A stretch of DNA of 64,000 nucleotides, taken from Aquatica leii. Its lineage: Eukaryota; Arthropoda; Insecta; Coleoptera; Lampyridae. The notes under the pieces are model-generated. The model made no database searches and was not told where the DNA came from. It saw only the letters and a list, made by a program, of their open reading frames with translations. Each line of letters opens with the position of its first letter. The stretch's first letter is position 1. The stretch covers positions 265,109,177 to 265,173,176 of the forward strand of contig CM069432.1 of assembly GCA_035610365.1 (NCBI GenBank). Reading direction: 5' to 3'. Shown here piece after piece: positions 21,704-35,500 of the stretch. The position numbers were made by a program, and so were the translations under genes.

Positions 21704-24700
21704 TGAAGAAATGTCTACATATTTTTTTAAGGTTATGTTGTCATAAAACCATTTTGAAGTGATTCAAACTGTAAAAATAATTCGAATAATTTAGATACGT
21801 AGAAAATGGTGTACTACTAACTTGCCTCAGGTTTAATCCATAATTAAAAGATAAGAAAGTTACAAGTTTTCTCTTTCGCAAGAAATTAGTAACAAATTCT
21901 TAATTATGTTTTATTTAATTTTGCCAACTTTGTATTACTAACTTGAGGAACGTGAAAAACTTGACACCCAATTGCTATGTGACTGAAACTTTTTATAATT
22001 TCATTATAAACAATTTTCTGTGATGTAGGTGAATAATTGTGCAATCTGAATTATACATCATATAATACCTATCAAATAGGTATATATACATTATATACTC
22101 ATGTTTAAAATTGAAAAAACTGTTAATTTCAAAGAATATTATTAAAAGCAAAATAAAAAATTATCTTACCGATAAATCCATATACGTGCAGCAATTACTC
22201 GGATAGAAAATCCACATTTTCGTAAGGCAATAATCTTCCCATTAGTTTCTAGTGATAACTTTGTTACATGCCAAAGTTAAAACCAAGTCACTGCCTGAAA
22301 TGAGGTAACATAAACGATGTTGTGCCGCTTGCTCAGTGGAGACGGGGTGGGTTATATTTTAAAATTCCGTGATAACTTGGAAACGAGATTGACATAAAAT
22401 CGAAATAAAACGGTAAAAGACTCAAAAATCGGTTAGGGCGCCAATCAAGGTCACGATGATCGTAGCTTCCGGACCCCTGATAACCCGAAAGCTCATCTGG
22501 TTGGTTACAACCCCGGAACTTACCTCGAGTTGTAACTATTCTGGAATACACTTAAAAATTTACGTACGCGGCAGCTGAATGAATAAAAGCTCTTTACAGT
22601 TTAACAATTTAACATTTATCGACTGAATATTAAAAATGAAATAATAAAAAGCAAGTCAAAAAAAATGAACAAACTGAATACAAAATTAATATACATATAT
22701 AAAAAAAATAATAATAATAAAAGCGTTAACTCGTTTTTCAATACAACACAATAAAAATAAACTTCAAGGCCTTGACCGCATACATAATTCGCAAACAAAT
22801 AAATTAAAAATACACAAGTTATAAAATATACGTCCGAAACTCTGCTTCGAACTAAACGTTTAAACAAATTATAGTTTACATATCGTTACATTATCTTTTA
22901 TGCATGAATAAGATTTACTTTTACATACACAAAACAAAATTAATTAATTAAATCGAACTTCACGCAAACACCTTCAAGTGTTTCTTGAAATATTTAAAGT
23001 TAACCGTAATTCAATCGGCTCAAATCAAAGCTTTTACTTCATATCAATCGCGGTTCACTTTACGGTAATAACAATTTCGATAAATACCTTTGCTAGGTGG
23101 TTTACTCCAGGAGAACTGCGGGCCACAGTGGTTTCAGAAAGCTACGACTTTAGATTGAACTCCGGTCGGTCCAGGTGTACAGTAGTCGAATGCAAGCTCG
23201 GTGGGACCCCCAAACAATAGAATACCGACGGAAGATTTATTTCACTATTTAATTTAAAGCCGCACAAAAGCGAAGACAGGATTTTTCACACAAAACATCG
23301 AAACTAAATCCAACTCGAACGTGAGTTTTATTATGGATACCATGAAGTTCCTTAAACCGTAAAATTACGAATTTGGAAAATTACTATTTCCCCTCACACC
23401 ACTCAATTTTCACGGCACCATTTGTTTAACTTCCGCGGTATTGCATAACGGTAGGGTAAAATACCCCCAACACTTGACTACATTCCGGTACTCGGTATTC
23501 TTAATCGCGACCAAAGATTCATTCCCAAAAACCAAATTTTACTTCTTTTAACACCTCGCATTCCCACTTAATTCAATGAACTTGCGCCGTAAAATCTTTG
23601 TAAAAGATAGAACACTAAACGAACTAAATTAACAAAGATGAAAACTATAATTGGCCACGTGAATTCTGTCACGTAGACCATTAAAAGAACGAAAATTTTC
23701 CCACAGAAAACGTTAACGTCGCTAATTTATCAGGTGGTTCGCAATCGCGCTCGTAAAAGAACCCAACATAAACAAAGTATAGATACCAAGAAAAATGGAT
23801 CAACTTACATTCCAAAAGGAAGTCGTAGATTATCTAGCATTGTTATTTTACTGAGATAAACAAGTAAAACACTAAATCAAAATCAAAACCACGGGACTTT
23901 ATGCATTCAAAAAAAAATACCAGTAATAATTGTGAAGTAACTATGAAATACAAATAAACTTAAATTCAACATAATAAAATACCGAGCGAAACGTTTTCGA
24001 TGCTAACATCGAACTAATCAATCGAAAAAAAAAGAAAACCGCAAATTCAGCCAGATGAATCTAATTACGGGGTCTTACATAAAAGATCCACTGCTAAAAT
24101 TCCAACGCAGGTTACAACTTGTGCAAGAAGACGTGGCATTTTGCACAAAATTGACACACAAAACAACACTAATGTTATACATTACAAATGAATTTTAAGT
24201 AACCCTTTATATTTCCTACTTTGTAATGGCGAAGTCTGGGGAAGAAAGGAGCATTACTGAGGGTATAGAATACCCCCCAAAAAACGGGGTTTCGGGTCTC
24301 TGGAAACACTGCTTTAAACGTAATTTTGATAAGAATTTCTGTATTCTTTCTTCTCAAATTTTAATTCAATTTTTGATTTTGGTTTCAATACGCTAAGTAA
24401 TAGTAATAAAAGTAGAAAAACATTTGTAAATTTTGGTTCAGTAGGTAATTATATTAGTTTTATAATCAACAATCCTAGGTTTTCCAAAATAATTGAGATG
24501 TAATGAACCAAATCCAAATGATTACAAAATTCATTACGTTTTCCAAATGTAATGTTTTGCCCCCTATATGGATTTATTAACATTGTCAAAAAAGGCAAAA
24601 TAATAAGTAAAAGTAATGGAAAAAAGTATATAATAACATAAATTTAAAAAGAGTTTAAAAACTATAAATTATTAATGTTTTGTAATTATTTCGTTAAACA

Positions 24701-25864
24701 GTTTTACTTCTTTGTATTATTTTATTTTGTTGATGTTATTGTACTTGTTTTATTATTATTTATTACTTAAAGCAAGATGAAACATTATTTCTTTATTTGA
24801 GGATATTTGCATTTTCTCATCTTATGTTTACACGGGCGGAGGCCCGCCTGCGCCTGGAAGCGCCCCGTCTACTTAGAATTTCTGCATTACGTCAAAATTT
24901 GGTGGGGCAACTATTGTGACACATAAATAATTCTAATAGTATGGAACAACGCTTAAAATTTTGGCATTATATTTTCCATTGGCCCAATAATTTTGTTTGC
25001 TATTGCGTACTTTACATAGTGTATAAATATAAATTTAAGGAAAAGTAATGTTACTTGTGTGGGGTCCATAAATCGGTTCTCGGTTCAAGATAAAAATGAT
25101 CATAGAATTGTTAATTTAGTGTTCAAGAAAACAGATAACAATGTTTGAAAACATTTTTTGTAATATGTTAAACCTTACTCCTATTATATTTAATAAAAGT
25201 TCCATTTTTAAAATTTTGTGCTTTTTCTTATATTTAAACTAAAAAAATAACAGACAATGTAAACATAGTACACGTTTAACATTATACTTAATCAAAATTA
25301 GTTTGAATTATTTGAAGAAAAAGAAAAATTAAGAAAAGCTATTATTTCGCGTAAGGTAATGCTTTAAGCACACAGGACGCTCAAATGCAACTGTAAAGCA
25401 CAATTAACTACGGTCCCATGAGCTGTGAAGAAGGTTTAAAATAAACTTCGCCCTGTAGTCCATAGACTGTGACCAAAGTTTAGCCACGAGGCTGAACGTG
25501 TTAAATACTAGCCATTTGTCCCAGCTTCGCATGAGTACAACCTATGTATGTATATCCCACGATGTGACATCTTTTAAGTTAATCGTTAGGTACTTTTAAT
25601 TATCAGGTTTTCGAAATATTGGGTACATAAAAAAATTATTTTTTCTTTAAACAAAGGTTGAGAGCTTGAGACTTAGTGTTTATATTATTAATTTAGAAAT
25701 AAACGTTGTTGATTATTTTGTACAAAAGAAAGAGATTGATTTTTCCAATGTTTGGTGATATATTCCCATTACTTAGTTTTAGCAAAACCCTGCAAGAATT
25801 CTGTTTTGATTTATAGATAACGAAACTCATATTAGTTTTGATTTCCAGTTTATTTACATCTAAC
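21704..25864. other. Long stretch without a recognised gene
   Basis: AT-rich with moderately GC-richer patches at 22330-22560, 23090-23230 and 23380-23760 that look like exons, leaders or LTRs but give no protein I recognise. A run of CCCCCCAAAAAACGGGG-type sequence lies near 24270. A short GC-rich island is at 24830-24880. I cannot assign any of it. Confidence 0.4.
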
Positions 25865-25866
25865 TA

Positions 25867-28045
25867 CCCACACAGCACGCGAGATGCAATGGATATACAT
25901 ATTTATCCATATAATATCCATTGATGTACATCCGTAGTTTAATATCCATTGTATATGCACCTTATATACAATCATGGATATCTGTGAAATAGGATTATCT
26001 TAAGTGTTATGTTCGGAAACATTTTTTTTATGTATCATGTTACATAATTTTGTGAGTTGCTATTTTTTATCAAAATTATTTAGAAATAATTATATTCTCT
26101 AAAATTTAACATTTGTAGTAAATATTTAACATGCAACAACAAATTTAATGAAAAATTGAAAAAGTAAAAAAAATACTTGGCGCGGTTTAATTTAAACTTT
26201 CTTCGTTGTTCGTTTGTTTTCGCCAAGGTTTTCGCGTATATTATCGCCTGGAATTATTGCACACGCAAACTTTTTGGCTTTTTGTTTAGCTTGTATTTAT
26301 CGTATGCAAACCATTTTGTGCTTTAAAATTTCGAAAAAATGTGTTTGTTTTTCATCATTTAGGATGGATGGGTAAACAAAATAAGTAAGTATTAAATTCA
26401 AATATAAATTATTTCTTAATAATAAATATATAACCTAAAAACTAACACGTTTTCCAGAAAATATATAATGACTTTGGAATTTGTAATCTAAGAGCCAGTT
26501 TGTGAGTTTATCTACAATTTCCCAATTCATTATTCTTATTGCTGAGTTTTATTTAATTGAAATTTTTTTTAGATCGATTCAATCTACTTTGTTGGATGAA
26601 AAGATACAGCAAACGAGACATGTTTTAACCAAGTAATTGGTCTGGATCAAGCAAAACAAATTTGTAAAAATATTTTAAATTTAATTTATGGTAAGAGGCT
26701 TCAGAGTATTTTATAGTTTATAGGTTAAAACTTAAAACATTAACTTTATATGTATATTAACGTAATGTGATTTCAAGTGCATTACTGCCAAACTTGACTT
26801 TCGTGTTGTATTTTATTTCACGACTATTTACAAAGCAATTCTTTATAATTATTTCAAAAACTTCAAAATTTAGTTTAGAAATTGCTAAAAAAGTGCATAA
26901 GTTATTTGAGTAGCATTACAATGTAATTTTTATTTTACAGTATCCATAAGAAAAAATTCAAATTGTGGTGCAGCTTTACAACACGCAATAAACACCAGGA
27001 GTAGTGGGTACGAAAGACGCCAATAAACATAAGCACAGAATGAATGTAAATAGGTTTTTTTATTTTTAGTTTTTTTCAGTACATATATGGACATTGTATG
27101 TTAAGTTTCCAAATTGTTTTATTAATTACATTAAAAATGATAATACCATTGTATGCATTTAATTTGTGTTAAGTTGCTAACATTGCCAATGCTTTTAAAA
27201 TTGCGCACTATTTATGTGATGGCAAAGTACATATTATATTACACAGATTTCACTGGCATTCTGCATTTAACTTGTATTAATATACATAACTTGCCGATAT
27301 TGGTTCGATGCAATTTCTGCATTGGCAAGATTCATCCGGCAATATATCGGCCGGTGTGTCACCTGGTTACCGGCAGTGTACTTCATTTTAGTACATTGCC
27401 AGCATTCTGAGTGCCGGCTAAGAAGTACATTGCCAGTACAGACCCATTGATTTGTGTTTATTGGGTAAAGACAAGGTATTTTTGCATATTTGAATTTACT
27501 TTTGCTGTACATTACATTAATCTAGTAAGTATTTGGGATTCCTATAATATAAATAATGGATAAAAGCTCTAGAAAAATGAGAGAATGTGTAAATAAAAAA
27601 GTTCGATTGTGTTTGAGTGAAAATGAACAAGTGGTCATATTTTCTGTGGACCAACCGGAGTTGTTGCATCTGGAAAATATCACTATTGGCATTTTGTATT
27701 GACTTTATTTGACGTGTGGCCATATTTTTTGTTAATATATAGATATGCACATATATTTTACCTACATATGAAGGTTCTATAAAAAAATGAATGTTTATTA
27801 TACTTTAATTAAATGTTCATTGAACCTCCATATGTATGTATTTTGTACGTTCATATGGATGTAAAATGTTTATCCACCTGGAGGTCCTATGGACATACTA
27901 TGAAGATCTTTCCGTGACGGAATAATATATCCAATGGACCTCCATCCTTGCTCCATAATATTAAATATGGATGTTCGATGCACCTCCGGTATCCATGGTT
28001 GGTGTGCACATTTCATATCCATTGGATATGCTTGTGCTGTGTGGG
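25867..28045. mobile_element. TIR element with TA target duplication (2.18 kb, non-coding)
   Basis: It begins CCCACACAGCAC and ends GTGCTGTGTGGG, flanked by TA on both sides (25865-25866 and 28046-28047). Near both ends the words ATATCCAT and GGATAT recur many times, and 27780-28030 is full of ATGGATGT/CCTCCAT words, giving self-complementary subterminal DNA. No transposase frame is visible, so it is non-autonomous. The TA duplication suggests a Tc1/mariner-like or related superfamily, but the ends alone do not decide this. Confidence 0.6.
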
Positions 28046-28047
28046 TA

Positions 28048-31000
28048 AAGAAAATATCTTTTTAAAAAAATATTAATTTTTTCGTCACTTGTTCTTTTTG
28101 TTATAATATAAATAATATTTCATGAAAACCGCCTAAAAATAAAACTCTACTGGCACAGATAAGTAAATTTGAGTTACGCATACCTTCTGTTTAATACTTA
28201 AACTACTAGGTTCGATATCATCCATAAATTAGATTAAATCAGCAAAGTTGAAGCATTTTTTCCGTGGATTACGACATTGTAATCAAAAAAACAATTGAAC
28301 ATCGGGTTTTACCTATATTCATAAAAATTCATTTTCTATGAAAAAATGCAAACTACAAATATATGTTATGTGAATTTGTAATGGGAATTATGATTACAAT
28401 TGTTCAACCACTAATTGCGTTCAAAAGATGATAATACTTCTTTTACAAAGAAAATCGGAATGTTGACTTTAATTTAATCCTGAATTATTAAACATTTAGG
28501 GTAATTAAAACAGCAATTTCATATTTGGACATGAAATTTATTATTGGAACTTTTTTTTAATTTATTTTTATTATAAATGACTTAAAACTTTTTTAATTAA
28601 GGGCTATAGCATTCATTTAAAACTTGAGCAGAGAACATCGATACATAAATAGAAAATTCGGCGGAAAAAAATTTAAATCTTTATGGTACAATTTAGATAC
28701 ATATTTGTAGCAAAAAACATGTCCTTTGAACGCTTGAAGCGGTGCTTATAAAGAATGGTTAGTAACCTCGTAATATAGCTGCAAGTAATGTCTACAATGG
28801 CAATGTTGTCAAATTTACCTAGCCGTTCTGTTATAACGTAAGTTTAGTTGCCTACCCTGTAGTGTCCAATAACTTTTTTGAGACAGGTACCTAGTCCAAA
28901 TAGTTTGTCAAGCAACTTGATAATTGTCGGCTGAAAATTGTAGGGATTTAATGACTAGGACTGCATCTCCGGTTAAACTGGATTTTAGGCAATGAAGACA
29001 TTTAAACATCATCAAGATCTTTGTTGTTGTGAATTAAACTGAAGTATTTCGCGAAATTCTAGCCATCCCTCTAAATCCCCAGAAAACCTGGGTATAGAAA
29101 TTGTTGTTAGATTAAATAATGTCTTTTGGTGACCACGATGACCCGTACTACACAAGTCGTTACAACGATGAATACTACTCCTGGAGGAGCTGTCGTTATA
29201 AGTAATTTTGGGGCTGGGACCCCATTTATCTATGAAATTTTTTGCTCGAGAGAGCGCTCACAAATATGAGTTTTCGAATTGTTCTTTACGTTTGTATGGT
29301 TTGTATTCTGCGGTGACGTCAGTAGTCACTTCGACCATTTGTATTTGAATCTGTTCAAAATCGAAAATAATGAATTAGCTACTTCTAATCTGGTTTCAAC
29401 TTCAAAAACATGTTCGTCTTGTGGTGCAATAATTCAAAATTGCTTAAGAACGTATGAAATCTTGTAAGTTTGAATTCAACTAGACCGTGATTTCTAATTA
29501 AAGCTTCCATAGTGAATAAATTTATTTTAATATTTTCTTTTCAACTAAGCAACGGCAAGTTAAAAATTACATGCAGGATTAATCTAAAAAAATAATATTC
29601 TCAATTAAAGGAATGCTGTGATATCGAATTCAGCAAACAACACAAATTTCGAACGTAATTCAATTTTTAAACTTAAGATTAGTACAACTATAAATAGAAC
29701 ACGCGAGAATAAATGCACTGGTTTAACAAAAAAAGTAAGCAAACCAAATGTAAAGGAAATATAAGACAATTCTGCTATCGTGTGAGCTTCAACCCTTCAA
29801 GTTCCTGTCGAAAAAAGGGTTTGGCTGTCTCTTAGGCACGAAATTGTATATTTCGTCAAACAATATAATTTCTTGCAAAATCTTGAAAATTCACCGCTTT
29901 TTGTAACAATGTACGGACTGTAGTTATTTTTGAAATACATAGAACAATAAAATAAAGAACGAAACACGACATTCGCCTTATCATAGTGGTTGCATCACAC
30001 TGATTTACAAAGAGATACGGGTTGAAATCACTGCTGCTTGCAGTGGTGCAACAATAAAATAAACCTTAGAAACTAAACATTTATAAACAAAACATTAACG
30101 TAGTGAACGTGCTACAGAACAATAATCTTTTAATTAAATTAGGCTTGGTACATTTATTAATACAATTAGTAGTTTTTGCAGCTCAGTAATTACAGATATG
30201 GCACAACAGGTAGTAATAATCATTAGAAAGAAATAACGGTACAATAAAAATTTCTTTAACACAATTAAAAAATACTATAAATTAATTGACTATGTCCAAT
30301 AGGAACAAAAGCTATGCTTATGTATTAAAAGAGATTTTTGGTTAAGCTTAAATATTAAAACATTTAAATTGGGAAGAGCGAAGATAATACTAATTAGACA
30401 GGATATTTGCGAGATTTTCATTAATAAACGTGTATTTCTTAGGTAGAAGTTGAGGAGCAGAAAAGTATATATCAAGAGTCGTGATTGGTTTTCAAATTTT
30501 AAGAAAGAACCAGGGAGAGTGTGTCCGAATTTTATTCAACTCCCTACAAACAAGACGTGTTTGAAACGTTCACTCAGAAGTGAACTGGTCATGCCTACAT
30601 AAAATCTAAATTAATATTATTTACACTAAGCGCAGATCGCATATTTGCGCCATTTCACCCTGTATAAGTATGAACAGACGAAAACTACAAAAAAATTTCA
30701 TGTTCAAACTGATGAATAGAAACACGAGGTAAAGATAATGACCGAGTCACACCTTGTATTGTAACCATTTACATTTTATTCTTTATAAATATTGAAGATT
30801 TTAATAACGTGTTAAGCAGTAAATGTTTGTTAATGATTTGGTAACTAAAGGCAGTTATAAAGTGCAGGATCCAAAAGGAAATGTACGTATCTCTACCGCG
30901 TTAAAAAACTAAACTTATTGCAACTTAAATATCGGAAACAACTATTATAAGTGGTTTATATCACATACGTTAACGCAAATATAATATGAGATATGTATAG

Positions 31001-31143
31001 ATTAATTATGAGCAAAGTAATAAAATCTTGTCATATGACGAAACGTCCCCCGCTACATGGAAGACAAAAATATTAATAAATAAGTTGGTAATTACATTAG
31101 AACTTGTACTCTTAGTGTAAATATTAACTACAGTTTTACAGCA
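28048..31143. other. AT-rich spacer with one shared repeat piece
   Basis: No gene recognised. Positions ~28804-28895 match 1589-1682 and 4318-4410 (TGTTGTCAAATTTA followed by CGTTCTGTTATAACGTAAG), so this ~90 bp belongs to a dispersed repeat, perhaps an LTR end. The right end should hold the 3' untranslated part of the CRAL-TRIO gene. Confidence 0.4.
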
Positions 31144-31971
31144 CTATATATCCGTGGGTAAAACGTCTGGTATAAGATAAGAACACAATTCTTGCTCCGA
31201 GCTAACAAATAATACTTTACTAGTAGTGTTTTCGTCCAACCTTAAACGTATTTGTTTTATTAATCATACATAAAGTAACAGATCCTACCATCCTTTGATG
31301 ATTGCCCAGCATCCAGAGAAAAAACCGGGTGCATTAATCACCAAGCAAACTCCTAATCGTTCAGGGTAATGTTTGCTAAGCAACCAAATCAAATTTTTTA
31401 AAATTTGATAATCCATGCAACCTAAACTAAAATCTTGTAGATCAAATACTATGCATAAATTATCTATGACTTCTTCAAAACACCGTTTACATGCTTCTTC
31501 CTGTAACGATACATATATGCTTCCGTAAAGTAAATTGGTATATATACATACTAGGCAATATACTATGAACTGTGTTAGTTCGTTTACGTCACGTGCAGTC
31601 GCACTATAATTTTTTGCCGGTATATAAATAATAGGACGTCCGTGCATATCTCTGTGTTTCAATACTCGTCCCTTATTCGCTGTCATGTTGCTTTTAACAG
31701 AAGGATGTTCAGAGTTTAATTCACTAACACCATATTCCACCCGCCACTTGTTGGTCTTTAAAATTGCCTACAAATTACCAGTTACGGAAGAATTGTTTTG
31801 AACGCAACAAACCTGAAACGCGTCGTTTGTCGATTTAAAAGCTCTTAAATAACGTTTTAATGAATAATCATTGTGGTATTGAGTCGGATCGGCGTTTGTT
31901 ATTAATTGCATTCGTTCCTGTAGTTCTTTTAGATCAGCCGGATTAACAGGTTTCAATTCCGTGTTTGACAT
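31144..31971 (-). CDS. CRAL-TRIO (SEC14-type) lipid-binding protein, four exons
   Basis: Four exons on the minus strand (31971-31813, 31767-31552, 31500-31289, 31240-31144) join in frame across GT-AG introns of 45, 51 and 48 bp. They give a 227-residue protein. Residues ~40-72 show the CRAL-TRIO amino motif (LKRYLRAFKSTNDAF). The rest is the lipid-binding domain: GRPIIY, VFDLQDFSL, HYPERLGVCLVINAP, a WAIIKGWLDE-type hinge, KVLFV and IPDVLPTDI at the end. Such proteins bind and transfer phospholipids or other hydrophobic ligands in the cytosol. Length and intact reading suggest a complete functional host gene. The nearest known family is unclear; CSR1/SFH-type SEC14 proteins are the best guess. 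Confidence 0.87.
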
Positions 31972-32570
31972 TTCTACCGAGTAAATTACGCAATTATCGG
32001 CTATTAAAATCTATTAATAACGTATACAATATTGTTAATAAAACTAAAATAAATACAATTAATTTGGAACAGATGGAAAAATTGTGGATCTTTTCAGGTA
32101 CATTTCGTATATGTTCGTAAATTTTCGGTCTTTGGCGGGTATAATTTAAATGTAACGCAGAGACATCTAATGATGGATTTAAAAACCTAGTATTTTAAAA
32201 ATCAAATTCAATTTATTTGTGTTAAAGAAAAAAATTTAACTAATTGTAATGACTTATTTAAATACAAAAAAAAATATAAAACCTGAAAAACTTGTCTATG
32301 CGCGTTGTCCGATATAATGCGAAACAGTACAGGGATCTCGTTAATAAAAAAATACAAATTTTGATTAAACCGAAAGAAACTTAGCTTATATAGAACCAAA
32401 AAAATGTTTTACAACCTATTACTGATGTTTATTTCTTGCAACAAATGATACAAGTGCTTATAAAACTTCTACGTTATAACGTCAATATTCGATTATCCAG
32501 ATTATGCATTGTAATTTTTGGTTTCTATATAATTGCAAAAGCTGAATTCTAAGTCTTTATAAACTCCTCT
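31972..32570. other. Upstream region of the CRAL-TRIO gene
   Basis: No gene seen. It would hold the promoter of the minus-strand gene; no clear core motif stands out. Confidence 0.35.
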
Positions 32571-32574
32571 CCTC

Positions 32575-35500
32575 TTAGTTGTTTCCTCCTTCTCCATATT
32601 TCTTTCTTCTACTTTCTTAACTTCTTCTATTAACTCCCTGCACTCTTCATGTGTTTAAGGTTCTCCGTCTCTTCTCCACATAGTCTGCACATCGTTTCTT
32701 CCTCTTTTTTCCAGTACATATTTGCTAACTAATTTTTTCCTTTTTGCTTTTGTTCCCTTCTCCTTTTAGATATTCTGGAACCACTTCTCCTTTGATATTC
32801 TAATAATTCACATTATATCTGGCTTCTTTTATCTTTGTCCATCTTTCCTGCTTTTCTATGTCCCTATCTCTTTTTATTATTTCCTCTCTTACCCCTTCTC
32901 CTTCTTTCCATAATCTCTCTACTTCTTCTCTCGCGTACGCATTTTATTTTGCATTTCTTCCTCGTATTTTATATACTTTTTTCCTGTCTCTACTCTTATT
33001 TTTTTTGCCTGCACTTCCTCTCTTATAATATACCCCGGTATACTCCTTCCACCCCCATATTTCCGCCCCATATATCACCACACTTTTTATTAACTTCTCA
33101 AACAGCAGCCCATTACACTCCACGCTTGTCCTATTAACCTGTTTTCTTTCCTTTATGTGTTTTTTCTCCTTATTATCCTGCTTCATCCTGTAACCCAGGT
33201 ATGTGAATTCCTTCACCTGTTGCATTTTCTCCTCCCTCCATTTGCACTTCTCTATTTTTCTTTCTCCCCCTCCTTTTCCATTATTTTTGTTTTCTCCGTA
33301 TTTAATTCCATTTCTTTTTTTTTCATGTATTTTTCCAGTGTCCTCATAATCTCCTTTATTTCCTTTTTCTCTTTAACCACCAATGCCCAACGACCAAACT
33401 TTCACTTTCTCTACTACTATCCACCCTATCTGTTGTCCTTTTATTGTTTCCTCCAAATTCCTCGTATATATTGTAAACAGGTTTGTGCTCAGTGGGCATC
33501 CCTGTCTCAACCTTCTCCTTGTAACGAATATTCTCACTCTCCTTTCCATTCACTTTCACCCTGTTCCTCGTTTCTTCGTAAATTTCCTCCATTCTTTCTA
33601 TTATTCTTTCTATTCCTACGGTTTTTCCTGTTCACTCTGTCAAAAGTGGCTTTTAAATCTACGAACAGTGCCAATTTTAATATATAAATGTTGTCCATCA
33701 CTCTTCTTCTCTTTCTGTATCCCGCTTGTCCGTCTGGTACCAAACTCCTTTTCTCTATTACCTTCTGCAGTCTTTCTTGCAGCACTGTCGCATATAATTT
33801 GTAAGCCGTGCTTAATAATGTCACCCCTCTGTAATTCTTCACTTCCTTGCTGTCTCTTTTTTTTGTATCGGGCGTATAATTCTCTCTCTCCATCTCTCCG
33901 GGAATCCTTCCCCTTTCCATATTTTATTTTAGTATTTCCGTCATCCTTTTTTCTACATTTACTTTCACGTATATCCACTCTTCGCCTTGTATCCCATCTT
34001 CTCGTAACGCTTTCCTTTTCTACTTTTTTTATTGCTTCTATTACTTTGTCTTCGTTTATTCTCCATCACCTTCTTCCCGTCTTATTAGTACTTCTTTTCT
34101 TTTCTTTTCTTCTTCTTTCTAATTTTGTTTTTCTTTTCCTCAGCAGGCTCCTAAAACATCTGTCCCATTCTTTTATTTGTATTCTTTTTGTCGCCCCTTG
34201 TCTCTTTCTACATCTTCCGTTTTTATTTCTTTGATCTGATCCGCTTGTTTCTTTTTATTTTCTTCCTTTTTCTCTCGCATGTTTTCTTGTAGATTTTTAC
34301 TACTTCTTTATTTTCTTTTTTCTTCCTTTTTTCCACTGTCGTAATGTTTTTCTCTCCTTTTTCTTTGACTCCTTGCATTCTCTATCCCACCATTTCTTCC
34401 ATCCTCTCTTTTCCACTTTCTAAATTTGATTTTCTTTGTTGCTTTTTCCATCTTTTTTATTTCTTTTACACTCTCTTGTAATCCCTTCCCTATCCATACC
34501 GTTTTCCCTATTTTCTCTTTGGATTTCTTTATACCCTTTTTTGCTCTTTTTTTGCTATGTATTCCTCATCTTTTTTTCTTTCTTTTATTTCTCTTTCTTC
34601 AATTGTCAATTCTAGTAGTCGGTGGTCTGACTTCACTCTTTCTACCACCTTAAATATCTTCACGTTTTCTCCAGTTTCTTCATTTGTCATTACAAAATCT
34701 ATTATTGATTTCCCCTTTCTCCTATGTACTTCAACTCTCCCATTCCTCTTTCTTCTTTGTTTCCAATTCCAGCAGTTAACCCTCTTTATTGGTCACCTTG
34801 TCCTTTGTTTGTCTCTTTCATGTCCTTTTCCTTTTTTGTATTCCCCCCTCTTCCTCTCACGTTAAAGCCCACTCCTATTATTATCAATCCCTCCTCGTTT
34901 CCTTCTATCATCTCTTTTATGATCTTTCTTGTTTCTTTCATTGTAACCGTCACTATTTTTATTTTTGTTTTTCCCCACTGATGTATGTTCTTTTCTACAA
35001 TTCCTCTTCTTTGTTGCACTTTCTCTTTCTTTTCCTGACTCAACCATTTTTTCTTATTCCTGTTATTATACCCCCCTTTGTTCTCTCTTTACTCTTATTT
35101 CTTTCTGCATGTTGCACCATCCATGAAATTTCTCTGACAACTCTTTTTCCCACCACTCCCATTCTTTTTCTTCGATCTATGTCTCCTGTAATCCCACTAC
35201 ATCCTGTTCCCTGATGTACTCCCAAAAATCCTGTTCCTTGTTCTTTATTCACGTTATGTTCCAAAACAATACTCTCAGCTCACGCATCTTCCTCTGTGCT
35301 TCTCTGCTTTATTCCTTTATTCCTTTTTTTTGATCTTTTCCATTTTAATTATTCATTATTTCTTTTCTTTGCGTTTTCGTCATCATTCTTTCTTTTTTCG
35401 CTCCCCCTTTTTCGTTTAGCTTTTTGCTTTTAGAATACCCATTTTCTCTTCCCTTTCTCTGCTCAGCTCTCTGTCTCTGTCGTTCCATATGTATCTTTCT

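Noticed and set aside
22330..23230. Possible gene exons with higher GC
   Set aside because: No protein pattern, no consistent splice structure, no repeat partner in the window.
33157..34234. Long plus-strand hydrophobic frames that look like membrane proteins
   Set aside because: They arise from the C/T-rich complement of a purine-rich LINE; the minus strand has the real reverse-transcriptase and endonuclease motifs.
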